Shown here one piece after another: positions 51,201 through 59,283 of a DNA stretch of 64,000 bases; position 1 is the first letter of the stretch; each line of letters begins with the position of its first letter. The notes under the pieces were generated by a model. It did not search any database, was not told the origin of the DNA, and saw only the letters and a list, made by a program, of their open reading frames with translations. The DNA is from Methylotenera_A sp963701715. Lineage in GTDB: Bacteria > Pseudomonadota > Gammaproteobacteria > Burkholderiales > Methylophilaceae. The position numbers and the translations under genes were made by a program. Location of the stretch: positions 62,001 to 126,000 of the forward strand of contig CAVPAX010000005.1 in the NCBI GenBank assembly GCA_963701715.1, given 5' to 3'.

Positions 51201-51966
51201 TGCAACTAAAGTATTTGCGGAAGCGCAGGCTATGCTGAAAAAGATCATTGAAGGACGCTGGCTTACCGCAAATGGTGTGGTTGCGCTTATGCCAGCTAAT
51301 GCAGTTAATGATGATGATATTGAAATCTACACTGATGAAGGCCGTAGTCAAGTCGCCTTTACTTGGTATGGCATGCGCCAGCAAGGCGAGAAGCCGATCA
51401 TTGATGGGGTTCCAAGACCAAACCAGAGTCTGGCAGATTTCATTGCGCCAAAAGGAACGGATGATTATATCGGACTCTTTGCCGTCACCGCAGGCCTAGG
51501 TATGGAAAAACGCTTGGCGGAGTTTGAAAAAAATCATGATGACTACAACGCCATCATGTTTAAGGCGCTTGCAGACCGGCTTGCCGAAGCCTTTGCCGAA
51601 TATATGCATGAGCGCGTCCGCACCGACTTGTGGGGCTATTCGGCCGGAGAAAAACTGGACGTGGACGCGCTGGTGAAGGAACAATATCAAGGCATCCGCC
51701 CTGCGCCCGGCTACCCAGCCTGCCCGGACCACATGGTCAAAGCCGATGTGTTTAACTTGCTCAAAACCGAAGAAATCGGCATGACGCTCACAGAAAGCTT
51801 TGCTATGCTGCCCGCCGCGGCGGTTTCCGGCTTTTACTTTGCGCACCCAGAAGCCAAATATTTCAGTGTAGATAAAATCGGTAATGACCAATTAGAAGAT
51901 ATGGCAAAACGTAGAAACTTGCCGAAAGATTATTTAGAGCGCTGGCTTGCGCCGAATTTGAGTTGA
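48208..51966 (+). CDS. metH: Cobalamin-dependent methionine synthase
   Basis: MetH transfers the methyl group of methyl-tetrahydrofolate to homocysteine. The 1252-residue protein has all modules. The homocysteine domain shows zinc cysteines in 'GLNCALGATLMRP' and 'NIAGGCCGTTPAHI'. The folate domain shows 'FVNVGERTNVTGSKAFAR' and 'INMDEGMLDAVQAM'. The B12 domain has 'TVKGDVHDIGKNIVSVV' with the axial histidine near residue 783. The activation domain shows 'RPAPGYPACPDHMVKADVF' and ends 'RWLAPNLS'. The one-carbon pool fed by MgdC folate chemistry is its substrate source. No SAM or B12 riboswitch was recognised in the 50-base leader. Confidence 0.96.
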   Translation: MTMLPISATETKLRDLLKQRILILDGAMGTMIQRYKLTEEDYRGKRFKDFQGPAGTRQLFVKGNNELLSLTQPQVIQEIHEQYLAAGADIIETNTFGATTVAQDDYHMAHLVHEMNVQAAKLARAACDKYSTSDKPRFVAGALGPTPKTASISPDVNDPAARNITFDELVNAYLAQARGLVEGGADILMVETIFDTLNCKAALFAIDSFFEETGQCLPIMISGTVTDASGRILSGQTVAAFWHSVRHAKPLTIGLNCALGATLMRPYAEELSKTADTFVCIYPNAGLPNPMSDTGFDETPDVTSSLVKEFAESGFINIAGGCCGTTPAHINAIYDQVKNIAPRQVPQVPIATRLSGLEPFIIDGWSLFVNVGERTNVTGSKAFARMIINGQFEEALSVARQQVENGAQVIDINMDEGMLDAVQAMTHFLNLIASEPDIARVPIMIDSSKWSVIEAGLKCVQGKSIVNSISMKEGETEFLRQAKLCRRYGAAVIVMAFDEKGQADTYKRKIEICKRAYDLLVAQGFPPEDIIFDPNIFAIATGIEEHNNYAVDFIEATRWIKQNLPYAKISGGVSNVSFSFRGNDPAREAIHTVFLYHAIKAGMTMGIVNAGMVGVYDDLAPELKERVEDVVLNRRLDATERMIEIASTLVAGGKKEEATLVWRGTPENPVSVNKRLEYAMVHGITDFIVEDTEEARLQVMNAGGRPIHVIEGPLMDGMNVVGDLFGQGKMFLPQVVKSARVMKQAVAHLIPFIEEEKAAEEKRTGVVAKPKGKVVIATVKGDVHDIGKNIVSVVLQCNNFEVVNMGVMVPAAEILAMAKAENADIIGLSGLITPSLEEMAYVAKEMQRDPHFHGLRTPLLIGGATTSRAHTAVKIAPHYEGPVVYVPDASRSVAVMQSLLTPETKDEYILNIQADYEKARAQHANKKGTPMLTITDARANKAKLDFAPVKPKFIGRRVFKNIDLNLIAQYIDWSPFFQTWDLAGSYPAILSDKVVGEAATKVFAEAQAMLKKIIEGRWLTANGVVALMPANAVNDDDIEIYTDEGRSQVAFTWYGMRQQGEKPIIDGVPRPNQSLADFIAPKGTDDYIGLFAVTAGLGMEKRLAEFEKNHDDYNAIMFKALADRLAEAFAEYMHERVRTDLWGYSAGEKLDVDALVKEQYQGIRPAPGYPACPDHMVKADVFNLLKTEEIGMTLTESFAMLPAAAVSGFYFAHPEAKYFSVDKIGNDQLEDMAKRRNLPKDYLERWLAPNLS

Positions 51967-51973
51967 TTTAATT

Positions 51974-53347
51974 ATGCATATTCACATTCTAGGTATTTGC
52001 GGCACGTTCATGGGTGGCATTGCAGTGTTAGCCAAGCAGGCGGGGCATCGTGTCACGGGCTGCGATGCTAACGTGTATCCTCCAATGAGTACGCAACTGG
52101 AGTCACAAGGTATTGAGCTGATAGAAGGTTTTTCGCCCGAGCAGACCAAACTTAATCCCGATATTTACGTGATTGGTAATGTGGTATCACGCGGCAATCC
52201 GCTGATGGAAGAAATACTGAATCGTGGCTTGCCCTATATTTCTGGCCCACAGTGGCTAGCTGAAAACGTGCTGCAAGGTAAGTGGGTGCTGGCAGTGGCG
52301 GGTACACACGGCAAGACGACGACGAGTTCCATGCTCGCATGGATACTGGAATATGCAGGTCTGGCACCAGGCTTTCTTATCGGTGGTGTTCCTGAGAATT
52401 TTGCGGTTTCTGCGCGTTTGCCACAAACACCGAAACAGGACAGTAAAAGTATTTCGCCGTTTTTTGTGATTGAAGCAGACGAATACGATACGGCGTTTTT
52501 TGATAAACGTTCAAAGTTCGTGCATTATCGCCCGCGCACGGCTATTTTAAATAACTTGGAATATGACCATGCTGATATTTTTGAAGATTTGGCTGCCATA
52601 GAAAAACAATTTCACCATTTGGTGCGCACGGTGCCGCAACAGGGGCTGATTGTGGTGAATGGTAAAGAGGCGAGCTTGCAACATGTAATTGAAAAAGGCT
52701 GCTGGACACCTGTGGAAAAATTTGGCACGGATGCAGATTGGCAAGCCACAAATGCTCAAGGTAATGGTAGTTTTGATGTGATGTATCAAGGCAAGCTGCA
52801 AGGTCGAGTAGAATGGGATTTGTTGGGAGAACATAATCGCATGAATGCACTCGCAAGTATTGCCGCAGCACGTCATGCGGGGGTTGCCATTGAGTTAAGC
52901 ATTGCAGCACTGTCTGAATTTAAAAACGTAAAACGTCGTATGGAAGTGCGTGGAGTGGTGAATGACATCACGGTGTATGATGACTTCGCCCATCATCCGA
53001 CTGCTATTGAAACTACGTTAGGAGGCTTGCGAGCCAAAGTAGGTAAGGCTCGTATTCTGGCAGTTTTAGAGCCGCGTTCAAACACCATGAAACTTGGCGT
53101 GATGAAAGAAGCACTGCCAGCTAGCTTGAAAGATGCGGATTTGGTATTTTGCTACGGTGCAAATTTGGGCTGGGATGCGGCCGAGGCGCTGAAGCCGATT
53201 GCGAACAAATCACAAACTTTTGAGAATCTGGAAAAGTTGGTGCATGCCATTGCAAAAAATGCAAAATCGGGTGACCATGTTCTGGTGATGAGCAACGGCG
53301 GGTTTGGTGGTGTGCATCAGAAAATTATAGATGCGCTAACTTTATAA
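51974..53347 (+). CDS. mpl: UDP-N-acetylmuramate:L-alanyl-gamma-D-glutamyl-meso-diaminopimelate ligase
   Basis: Mpl attaches recycled murein tripeptide to UDP-MurNAc. The 457-residue Mur ligase begins 'HIHILGICGTFMGGIAVLAK', has the ATP loop 'VAGTHGKTTTSSMLAWILEY', 'VIEADEYDTAFFDKRSKFVH', 'EHNRMNALASIAAARHAGV' and 'DDFAHHPTAIETTLGGLRAK'. 'GICGTFMGG' and 'DTAFFDKRSKF' distinguish Mpl from MurC. It follows metH by seven bases. Confidence 0.95.
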   Translation: MHIHILGICGTFMGGIAVLAKQAGHRVTGCDANVYPPMSTQLESQGIELIEGFSPEQTKLNPDIYVIGNVVSRGNPLMEEILNRGLPYISGPQWLAENVLQGKWVLAVAGTHGKTTTSSMLAWILEYAGLAPGFLIGGVPENFAVSARLPQTPKQDSKSISPFFVIEADEYDTAFFDKRSKFVHYRPRTAILNNLEYDHADIFEDLAAIEKQFHHLVRTVPQQGLIVVNGKEASLQHVIEKGCWTPVEKFGTDADWQATNAQGNGSFDVMYQGKLQGRVEWDLLGEHNRMNALASIAAARHAGVAIELSIAALSEFKNVKRRMEVRGVVNDITVYDDFAHHPTAIETTLGGLRAKVGKARILAVLEPRSNTMKLGVMKEALPASLKDADLVFCYGANLGWDAAEALKPIANKSQTFENLEKLVHAIAKNAKSGDHVLVMSNGGFGGVHQKIIDALTL

Positions 53348-53371
53348 TGTTCAATTGAGGAAAGCCTAAGT

Positions 53372-54361
53372 TTGAGTGCAGCTCTTAAACAAACTGAAAT
53401 GGTGCCTTTGGCGACGTTCGCTGGCAAAGTAAAAACTGTCAGTGCAATAAGTATTGCGATTTGGGTTTCTATACTTATCCACGCAGTGATTTTAAGTATT
53501 AAGTTTCAGCCGGAACTTAGAAAACTCGCCGATCGTTTGCCTTCTCTGGATGTTGTTTTGGTGAATGCCAAAACCAAGCAAGCACCCGATAAAGCAGAAC
53601 TGCTTGCGCAGGCTAATCTGGATCGTGGTGGCAACACCGAGGCAAACCGCAAAATGAAAACAGCGCTGCCTTCACCAAAAGAAAAGACTACCGAAGTTAA
53701 ATTAAAGCCAAATTCGGAAGCGCGCAGTGCGGCTAAATCAGCTAAGCTGAAGGCGCAGGAAGCGCGTGAACAAAAGCGTGTTGATGAGCTGGAAAAACAA
53801 GCGCAGGAGCTGCTTACGCAAATCAATTCCAGTAAAGCCATAGAATCGAATCCTACGCAAAAAGCAGCTTCAGCAGAGCCAGAGCAAGGCGAGCAAAAAG
53901 CCAAGGCCAAGGCTCTGGACCGTGCAGATTTGATAGCAGCAAGCTTGGAAATGGACAGGCTGCAGGCACAAATTGCAAAACAGCAGGATGAATATCAAAA
54001 GCGTCCCAAGCGCAAGTTTATTGGGGCGCGTACCAAAGAATATCGTTTTGCCATGTATGTGGAATCCTGGCGGCAAAAAGTCGAGCGCATTGGCAATATG
54101 AATTATCCTGAAGCAGCAAAAGCGCAAAAACTGTACGGTCAGCTGCGCATGACAGTGTCGATTAAATCTGATGGCAGCCTGGAAAGTGTGGTGATTGATC
54201 AGGAATCGCCACATGCAGTATTAAATGAAGCAGCCAAGCGCATTGTAGAGCTGGCCGCACCATATGCAGTGTTTCCGGAGGATATCAAGAAAGACACCGA
54301 TATTTTAAGTATCACGAGAACATGGACTTTTACGCAAGAAGACGCCTTGCAGACAGAATGA
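53372..54361 (+). CDS. TonB-family envelope protein
   Basis: A 329-residue protein with one N-terminal membrane span (about residues 22-45, 'ISIAIWVSILIHAVILSIKF'), a long charged alanine/lysine/glutamate-rich linker likely to be helical or extended (residues 60-215), and a C-terminal TonB-like domain ('NYPEAAKAQKLYGQLRMTVS', 'IKSDGSLESVVIDQESPHAV'). It would couple inner-membrane energy to outer-membrane receptors, or act as a TonB-like scaffold. No exbB/exbD adjoin. TTG start at 53372 behind GAGGAAAG. Confidence 0.8.
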   Translation: MSAALKQTEMVPLATFAGKVKTVSAISIAIWVSILIHAVILSIKFQPELRKLADRLPSLDVVLVNAKTKQAPDKAELLAQANLDRGGNTEANRKMKTALPSPKEKTTEVKLKPNSEARSAAKSAKLKAQEAREQKRVDELEKQAQELLTQINSSKAIESNPTQKAASAEPEQGEQKAKAKALDRADLIAASLEMDRLQAQIAKQQDEYQKRPKRKFIGARTKEYRFAMYVESWRQKVERIGNMNYPEAAKAQKLYGQLRMTVSIKSDGSLESVVIDQESPHAVLNEAAKRIVELAAPYAVFPEDIKKDTDILSITRTWTFTQEDALQTE

Positions 54362-54397
54362 CTTGAAACAAATTTATTTAAAGTTAAAAATTATTAA

Positions 54398-54709
54398 ATG
54401 AGTAACTTCTACCAATACCACGTATTTTTTTGCTTAAATCAACGCCCGGATGGTGAACCTTGCTGTCATGACAAGGGCGCAGAGGCTGCGTTTGATCATA
54501 TGAAAGCGCGCGTAAAAAAACTCGGGTTAAATGGGGAGGGCAAAGTGCGCATTAACCGCGCGGGCTGTTTTGACCGATGTGATCATGGACCACTTTTGGT
54601 AGTGTATCCGCAGGCAGTTTGGTACACTTTTGTAGATAACGAAGATCTAGATGAGATTATTGAAAGCCATTTAATTAATGGCAAAGTAGTTGAACGTTTA
54701 TTAGTTTAA
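54398..54709 (+). CDS. Thioredoxin-like 2Fe-2S ferredoxin
   Basis: A 103-residue protein of the (2Fe-2S) ferredoxin/thioredoxin-like group. Cysteines lie in 'HVFFCLNQRPDGEPCCHDKG' and 'INRAGCFDRCDHGPLLVVYP', followed by 'WYTFVDNEDLDEIIESHLIN'. Similar small proteins are conserved in betaproteobacteria but have no firm role. It is convergent with the HIT gene, overlapping by four bases. Confidence 0.85.
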   Translation: MSNFYQYHVFFCLNQRPDGEPCCHDKGAEAAFDHMKARVKKLGLNGEGKVRINRAGCFDRCDHGPLLVVYPQAVWYTFVDNEDLDEIIESHLINGKVVERLLV

Positions 54710-55185
54710 GAAGCCGACAAGGCGCATTCGATATGCGCTTTTATTTTATCTTGCAGACCCTTTTTTGATGCTCCAGAAAGCCCATGGATATTGGTTTCCA
54801 CGGCACTGTTTCGAGCTTCTCCCCAGTGTGAATTAGGAAAATGTCTGTCATTTTCAAAGCGCGGGATGATGTGCCAATGCACATGCGGTGTTTTATTGCC
54901 CAAGCTGGCTAAATTGATTTTATCAGGCTGAATAACTTCCCGCATGGCAGTTTCCACTGCAAATACGGTTTTCATCATTCGGGCACGCTCAACCGGGGGC
55001 AAATCGGTCATTTCCTTGATGTGAGCAATCAGTTCAACGCGGCAATAGGCTGGGTAATCTGCGTCATTCAATAACACCACGCGGCAAAAATCATCCTGCC
55101 ACAAGATTTCATGCGGTGTCGGCTGACAGAGAGGGCAAGCTATATTCAAATTAGCCAAATCAGGAAGCCGCAAGCATGCGGTCAA
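54706..55185 (-). CDS. HIT-family protein
   Basis: A 159-residue histidine-triad nucleotide hydrolase/transferase-like protein. The triad is 'KTPHVHWHIIPRFENDRHFP'; 'IACPLCQPTPHEILWQDDFC' near the N terminus gives a CxxC and the usual opening strand. The start at 55185 overlaps the end of nadA by 26 bases, so the pair is co-transcribed. Substrate unknown (AMP-lysine or dinucleoside polyphosphates in relatives). Confidence 0.85.
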   Translation of the reverse strand: MTACLRLPDLANLNIACPLCQPTPHEILWQDDFCRVVLLNDADYPAYCRVELIAHIKEMTDLPPVERARMMKTVFAVETAMREVIQPDKINLASLGNKTPHVHWHIIPRFENDRHFPNSHWGEARNSAVETNIHGLSGASKKGLQDKIKAHIECALSAS

Positions 55186-56257
55186 GTGTCAATTTTGCCA
55201 GTTTCGCATCATGTTCAGGCACCTTAATTCGGTTGACTACATTGCCTTCAGCTAAATTTTCCAATGTCCATGCTAAATGCTGTGGATCAATGCGTGCCAT
55301 GGTGGAACACTCACATACTACGTGGCTCATAAATTGCACGAGCTTGCCTTGCGGTTTCATTTGTTTGGCAAGTCGATTGACCAAATTGAGTTCGGTACCC
55401 ACCAGCCACTTGGTATTGGTTGGTGCTTCTGAAACGGTTTTTAAAATATACTCGGTAGACCCGACATAATCAGATTGCAAACATACCTCGAAGGGGCATT
55501 CCGGATGCGAAATGACCTTTCCATCAGGATGTTCACTGCGGAATTTGATAATGTTTTGCGGTCGGAACATTTGATGCACGGCGCAGTGGCCTTTCCATAA
55601 CAGGATTTTGGCATTTTTAATTTGTTCTTCAGTGAGGCCGCCCAGCGGCTGGTCAGGGTCCCATACCGGCATTTGCTCTAATGGAATACCCATTTTATGT
55701 CCTGACCACCTGCCTAGGTTCTGGTCGGGGAAAAATAGTACTTTTTCACGTTGCTTAAAGGCCCATTCCAATATTTTTGGCGCATTGGTACTGGTGCATA
55801 CGATACCGCCATGCTCGCCGCAAAAAGCTTTTAAATCTGCTGCGGAGTTAATGTAAGTCACCGGCGTAATTTGTTCGTCAAAATTCAGCACTTTATTCAG
55901 CTCACGGTAGCTACGCTCTACTTTGGCTAAATTGGCCATATCTGCCATTGAGCAGCCAGCAGCAAGGTCTGGCAGAATCACGATTTGTTCCGGACGGCTC
56001 AAAATATCTGCTACTTCGGCCATAAAATGTACGCCCAAAAATACAATATATTCAGCGTCTAAATTTTCGGTATAACGCGATAGCTTGAGTGAATCACCTG
56101 TGAAATCAGCATGCCGATATACACTTTCATGCTGGTAATGGTGGCCAAGAACGACTAGGCGTTTGCCCAACTTGGTACGTGCCGCAATGATGCGGCGCTG
56201 GCAGTCGGCGTCATCGGTAGTCTGAAATCTTTCAAATTTAATCGTAGCTGTTTGCAT
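55160..56257 (-). CDS. nadA: Quinolinate synthase
   Basis: NadA condenses iminoaspartate with dihydroxyacetone phosphate to quinolinate in NAD synthesis. From ATG 56257 ('MQTATIKFERFQ') it is 365 residues; an in-frame GTG at 56275 is less likely. Conserved blocks are 'VVLGHHYQHESVYRHADFTG', 'VFLGVHFMAEVADILSRP', 'GGIVCTSTNAPKILEWAF', 'HPECPFEVCLQSDYVGSTE' and 'MSHVVCECSTMARIDPQHLA', which contain the 4Fe-4S cysteines. Confidence 0.95.
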   Translation of the reverse strand: MQTATIKFERFQTTDDADCQRRIIAARTKLGKRLVVLGHHYQHESVYRHADFTGDSLKLSRYTENLDAEYIVFLGVHFMAEVADILSRPEQIVILPDLAAGCSMADMANLAKVERSYRELNKVLNFDEQITPVTYINSAADLKAFCGEHGGIVCTSTNAPKILEWAFKQREKVLFFPDQNLGRWSGHKMGIPLEQMPVWDPDQPLGGLTEEQIKNAKILLWKGHCAVHQMFRPQNIIKFRSEHPDGKVISHPECPFEVCLQSDYVGSTEYILKTVSEAPTNTKWLVGTELNLVNRLAKQMKPQGKLVQFMSHVVCECSTMARIDPQHLAWTLENLAEGNVVNRIKVPEHDAKLAKLTLDRMLAAS

Positions 56258-56295
56258 AATATTCACGTAACGCACACACTTTAAAAACGTTTATT

Positions 56296-56748
56296 TTATA
56301 ACGTTAATTGATGTCGTTCACCTAATCTTTTTAGTGCATCGACATTCGTCCAGGAGAAAACACGCTCTGCAGCCTCGCGCCAATCCACCCACTCGTAACG
56401 CACATGTTCGTTAGGTGCTAGTTTTATTGGTAGCTGAGAGGGTAGTTCTAAACCAAATAGATGTTCGGTATTTTCAACAACACCTGGTGCATAGCGATAC
56501 CGCCAATGCGGGTAAATTTCATAGATATTTGAAGCTTGCCAATCCTGCAATTTATATTTGTTGGCATCCAATCCAGTTTCTTCAAGCACCTCACGGATGG
56601 CTGCCTGCCGTGGCGTTTCATTACCTTCCACGCTACCCGTGACTGATTGCCAGAACCCTGCCTTGTCCGCACGTTCCATTATCAGCACTTGTAAATCTGG
56701 CGTGTAAATGAGCACGAGCGAGGAAATAGGCGTTTTATATTTTTTCAT
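56296..56748 (-). CDS. nudB: Dihydroneopterin triphosphate diphosphatase (Nudix)
   Basis: A 150-residue Nudix hydrolase. The Nudix box is 'GSVEGNETPRQAAIREVLEE' plus 'TGL', preceded by 'RADKAGFWQSVT', the pattern of NudB, which removes pyrophosphate in folate synthesis. 'NEHVRYEWVDWREAAERVFS' closes the protein. Length fits NudB. It is followed by nadA on the same strand after about 38 bases. Confidence 0.88.
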   Translation of the reverse strand: MKKYKTPISSLVLIYTPDLQVLIMERADKAGFWQSVTGSVEGNETPRQAAIREVLEETGLDANKYKLQDWQASNIYEIYPHWRYRYAPGVVENTEHLFGLELPSQLPIKLAPNEHVRYEWVDWREAAERVFSWTNVDALKRLGERHQLTL

Positions 56749-56756
56749 GAATCAAA

Positions 56757-56831
56757 TGGTGCGGAGAAGGGAATCGAACCCCCGACCTTTTCATTACGAA
56801 TGAACCGCTCTACCAACTGAGCTACACCGGC
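56757..56831 (-). tRNA. tRNA-Thr (CGT), one base short
   Basis: Minus strand: acceptor GCCGGTG, D arm GCTCAGTTGGTAGAGC, anticodon loop TTCGTAA (anticodon CGT), T arm GGGGGTTCGATTCCCTT, then CTCCGC and encoded ACCA. The length is 75 nt with ACCA; the 3' acceptor strand has six bases instead of seven, so CTCCGGC or CACCGGC would be expected. An additional G-A mismatch occurs at the top of the anticodon stem. Either a sequencing deletion or a decaying tRNA copy. Confidence 0.8.
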
Positions 56832-56854
56832 TAGTCTTAATGGCAATGTACATT

Positions 56855-57826
56855 TTAAGTTACTTTTTGCGCAGAAGTTAAATTCCTGGGCAACTGAAAC
56901 ACTACATTTTCCACTACGCCCTGTAACTCTTGCACCTGATTTGCACCAAACTGTTGCAACTTGGCGATGACTTCTTTGACCAGAATTTCTGGCGCAGAAG
57001 CGCCTGCGGATAAACCGATTTTATGTTTTCCAATTAGCCACTCAGGTTTTAAGTGACTAGCGTTATCCACCATATAGGCTTCAACACCTTGGTTTTGCGC
57101 AACTTCTCGCAAGCGATTGGAATTGGAGCTGTTGGGTGAACCAACAATAATCACCAAATCGCAGTCGCGTGCCATGATTTTAACGGCATCCTGACGGTTT
57201 TGCGTGGCATAGCAGATATCATCGCTTTTAGGGGCTTGAATATTCGGAAATCTGGTCTTAAGCGCTTGAATAACTAATTCTGCATCGTCTATCGAAAGTG
57301 TAGTTTGTGTCACAAATGCAAGCTTATTGGCATCTTTCACATTTAAATTTGATACATCCTCGGGTGTTTCTACTAAATACATCCCTTCATCGCTTTGGCC
57401 CATTGTGCCTTCTACTTCAGGGTGGCCCTTATGGCCAATCATCACAATTTCCATGCCAGCCTGGCGCATCTTGGCGACTTCGATATGGACTTTAGTTACT
57501 AATGGGCAGGTAGCGTCAAAGGCCGTTAAACCGCGTAATTCAGCTTCGTTGCGCACGGCTTTAGAGACACCGTGTGCACTGAAAATCACCGTGCTTCCCG
57601 TAGGAATTTTATCCAGATCATTAACAAAAATAGCGCCTTTGGCACGCAGTTCATCAACTACGAATTTATTATGAACCACTTCGTTACGCACATAAATGGG
57701 CGCACCAAACTTCTCTAAGGCCTGCTCTACAATAATGATAGCGCGATCAACTCCAGCGCAGAAGCCGCGCGGGTTGGCGAGTACGATGCCTGCTTTTTGT
57801 TTGTCTTTTAGTTCAATAGTATTCAA
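56855..57826 (-). CDS. ispH: 4-hydroxy-3-methylbut-2-enyl diphosphate reductase
   Basis: IspH makes IPP and DMAPP in the last MEP step using a 4Fe-4S cluster. The 323-residue protein has the three cluster cysteines in 'LANPRGFCAGVDRAIIIVEQ', 'LTAFDATCPLVTKVHIEVAK' and 'PKSDDICYATQNRQDAVKIM', plus 'VIIVGSPNSSNSNRLREVAQ' and 'LSAGASAPEILVKEVI'. Length is typical. It diverges from purU across ~57 bases. Confidence 0.95.
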   Translation of the reverse strand: MNTIELKDKQKAGIVLANPRGFCAGVDRAIIIVEQALEKFGAPIYVRNEVVHNKFVVDELRAKGAIFVNDLDKIPTGSTVIFSAHGVSKAVRNEAELRGLTAFDATCPLVTKVHIEVAKMRQAGMEIVMIGHKGHPEVEGTMGQSDEGMYLVETPEDVSNLNVKDANKLAFVTQTTLSIDDAELVIQALKTRFPNIQAPKSDDICYATQNRQDAVKIMARDCDLVIIVGSPNSSNSNRLREVAQNQGVEAYMVDNASHLKPEWLIGKHKIGLSAGASAPEILVKEVIAKLQQFGANQVQELQGVVENVVFQLPRNLTSAQKVT

Positions 57827-57883
57827 ATCGTTATCTTGTTTCTAATTAGGTATAATGGCACAAATTTTAAACATATTACTTTA

Positions 57884-58738
57884 ATGAAAAATACTGCAAC
57901 CCTATTAATTACCTGCCCAGACGCCAAGGGCATTGTGGCAGCGATTGCCGATTTTTTGTATCAGCACAATGCCAACATTTTACACGCAGACCAGCACCAA
58001 GATGCAGAAAATAATCTGTTTTTAATGCGCCTAGAGTGGGATTTTGCAGGCTTTAGTTTAGATGAAAATGGTTTCAATCAATCATTTACTCCGATTGCTG
58101 CCAAATTTAATATGCGCTGGCAATTAAAACTCTCGCAGCACAAAACTCGCGTAGCGATTATGGTATCGCAATACGATCATTGCCTCGCGGATTTATTACA
58201 TCGCCATAGAAGCGGTGAACTGGCTTGCGAAATACCGTTGGTCATTAGCAATCATCGTGATACCGAGGCTTTAGTAAGTTTTTATGGTATAGATTTTCAC
58301 CATATCACAGTGACTAAAGACAATAAACAGCAAGCTGAGGCAGCGCAATTCAAATTGTTTGACGATTATAAAATTGATTTAATCGTGCTGGCGCGTTATA
58401 TGCAGATTCTCTCGCCAGATTTTGTGGCACGTTACCCGCAACGCATCATCAATATCCATCATTCGTTCCTGCCCGCCTTTATTGGTGCACGGCCTTATCA
58501 CCGTGCGTTTGAACGTGGCGTGAAACTCATCGGAGCAACCAGCCATTATGTGACTGAGGTGTTAGATGAAGGCCCGATTATCGAACAGGACATTGACAGG
58601 ATTTCGCATCGTGACCAAGTGGAAGACTTGATTCAAAAAGGCCGTGATTTAGAGCGTGTGGTGTTATCGAAGGCGGTGCGTTGGCACATTGAGAATCGTA
58701 TTTTGCTGTATGCAAATAAAACGGTGATATTTGATTAA
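57884..58738 (+). CDS. purU: Formyltetrahydrofolate deformylase
   Basis: PurU hydrolyses 10-formyl-THF to formate and THF. From ATG 57884 it is 284 residues: an ACT domain ('LLITCPDAKGIVAAIADFLY', 'HADQHQDAENNLFLMRLEWD') and a formyltransferase-like domain ('RVAIMVSQYDHCLADLLHRH', 'LARYMQILSPDFVARYPQRI', 'INIHHSFLPAFIGARPYHRA', 'ATSHYVTEVLDEGPIIEQD'). A TATAAT box lies at 57851. It would balance the folate one-carbon pool loaded by methylamine oxidation. The open frame starts further upstream (57836), but that includes the promoter. Confidence 0.94.
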   Translation: MKNTATLLITCPDAKGIVAAIADFLYQHNANILHADQHQDAENNLFLMRLEWDFAGFSLDENGFNQSFTPIAAKFNMRWQLKLSQHKTRVAIMVSQYDHCLADLLHRHRSGELACEIPLVISNHRDTEALVSFYGIDFHHITVTKDNKQQAEAAQFKLFDDYKIDLIVLARYMQILSPDFVARYPQRIINIHHSFLPAFIGARPYHRAFERGVKLIGATSHYVTEVLDEGPIIEQDIDRISHRDQVEDLIQKGRDLERVVLSKAVRWHIENRILLYANKTVIFD

Positions 58739-58756
58739 CTTTAAGTTCTGGGCGTA

Positions 58757-58786
58757 AAAAAAGCGAAGTGAGAACTTCGCTTTTTT
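58757..58786. terminator. Bidirectional terminator after purU
   Basis: AAAAAGCGAAGT, short loop, ACTTCGCTTTTTT: a strong stem with A/T runs on both sides. It serves purU and the convergent small lipoprotein gene. Confidence 0.88.
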
Positions 58787-58807
58787 AATTTAAACCAGTA
58801 AATCTAA

Positions 58808-58981
58808 TTACATTTCTGCTGCAACTGTATCTGGTAAATCCTCTACAGCTTCATCATCATAAGCAGCAATCTCAGGCAAACCACCATCATCGCTAGCGCC
58901 AGCAGACGCGCCACCAGATGAAGCGCAGCCAGCCATAAAAAGCATCATTAAAGTCACTAAGGCAATTACTAATTTATTCAT
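58808..58981 (-). CDS. Small lipoprotein, acidic, unknown function
   Basis: A 57-residue protein with a lipoprotein signal: 'MNKLVIALVTLMMLFMAGC' then 'ASSGGASAGASDDGG', and an acidic tail ('AAYDDEAVEDLPDTVAAEM'). The lipobox is 'MAGC'. AAAGGGGAG lies about eight bases before the ATG. No family is recognised. It lies in a pair with another small exported acidic/proline-rich protein, each with its own ribosome site and separated by ~50 bases, so the two may be co-expressed. Confidence 0.75.
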   Translation of the reverse strand: MNKLVIALVTLMMLFMAGCASSGGASAGASDDGGLPEIAAYDDEAVEDLPDTVAAEM

Positions 58982-59028
58982 CCTACTTCTCCCCTTTATT
59001 TAATTAGAATTATCGTATAAGAATTCAA

Positions 59029-59178
59029 TTATTTTGCGTCATCAGGCGCCGGTGCGTCAATTGGTGGTACTACAGGATCGTCTACAGGTGGGACTTCAGG
59101 AAGCGTATCATCCGCAAACGCGACTGGTACAGTGTTAAAAGCTAGCATTGCAATCACTACAAACAACAGTTTTCTCAT
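59029..59178 (-). CDS. Small secreted proline-rich protein, unknown function
   Basis: A 49-residue protein with a Sec signal ('MRKLLFVVIAMLAFNTVPVA', cleavage after 'AFA') and a mature part of about 27 residues made of Pro, Val and Asp ('DDTLPEVPPVDDPVVPPIDA'). AGGGGA precedes the ATG. No catalytic or binding motif. Unrecognised; the composition suggests a flexible periplasmic or surface peptide. Confidence 0.7.
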   Translation of the reverse strand: MRKLLFVVIAMLAFNTVPVAFADDTLPEVPPVDDPVVPPIDAPAPDDAK

Positions 59179-59283
59179 ATACTTCCCCTAGGTATTTATT
59201 AATGTAATTGTAAGAGTAAAACTCTCATTAACAATTTACGCCTAAGTACCGAATTCTGCAATCTTTTTTGCTAATATTGGAGA

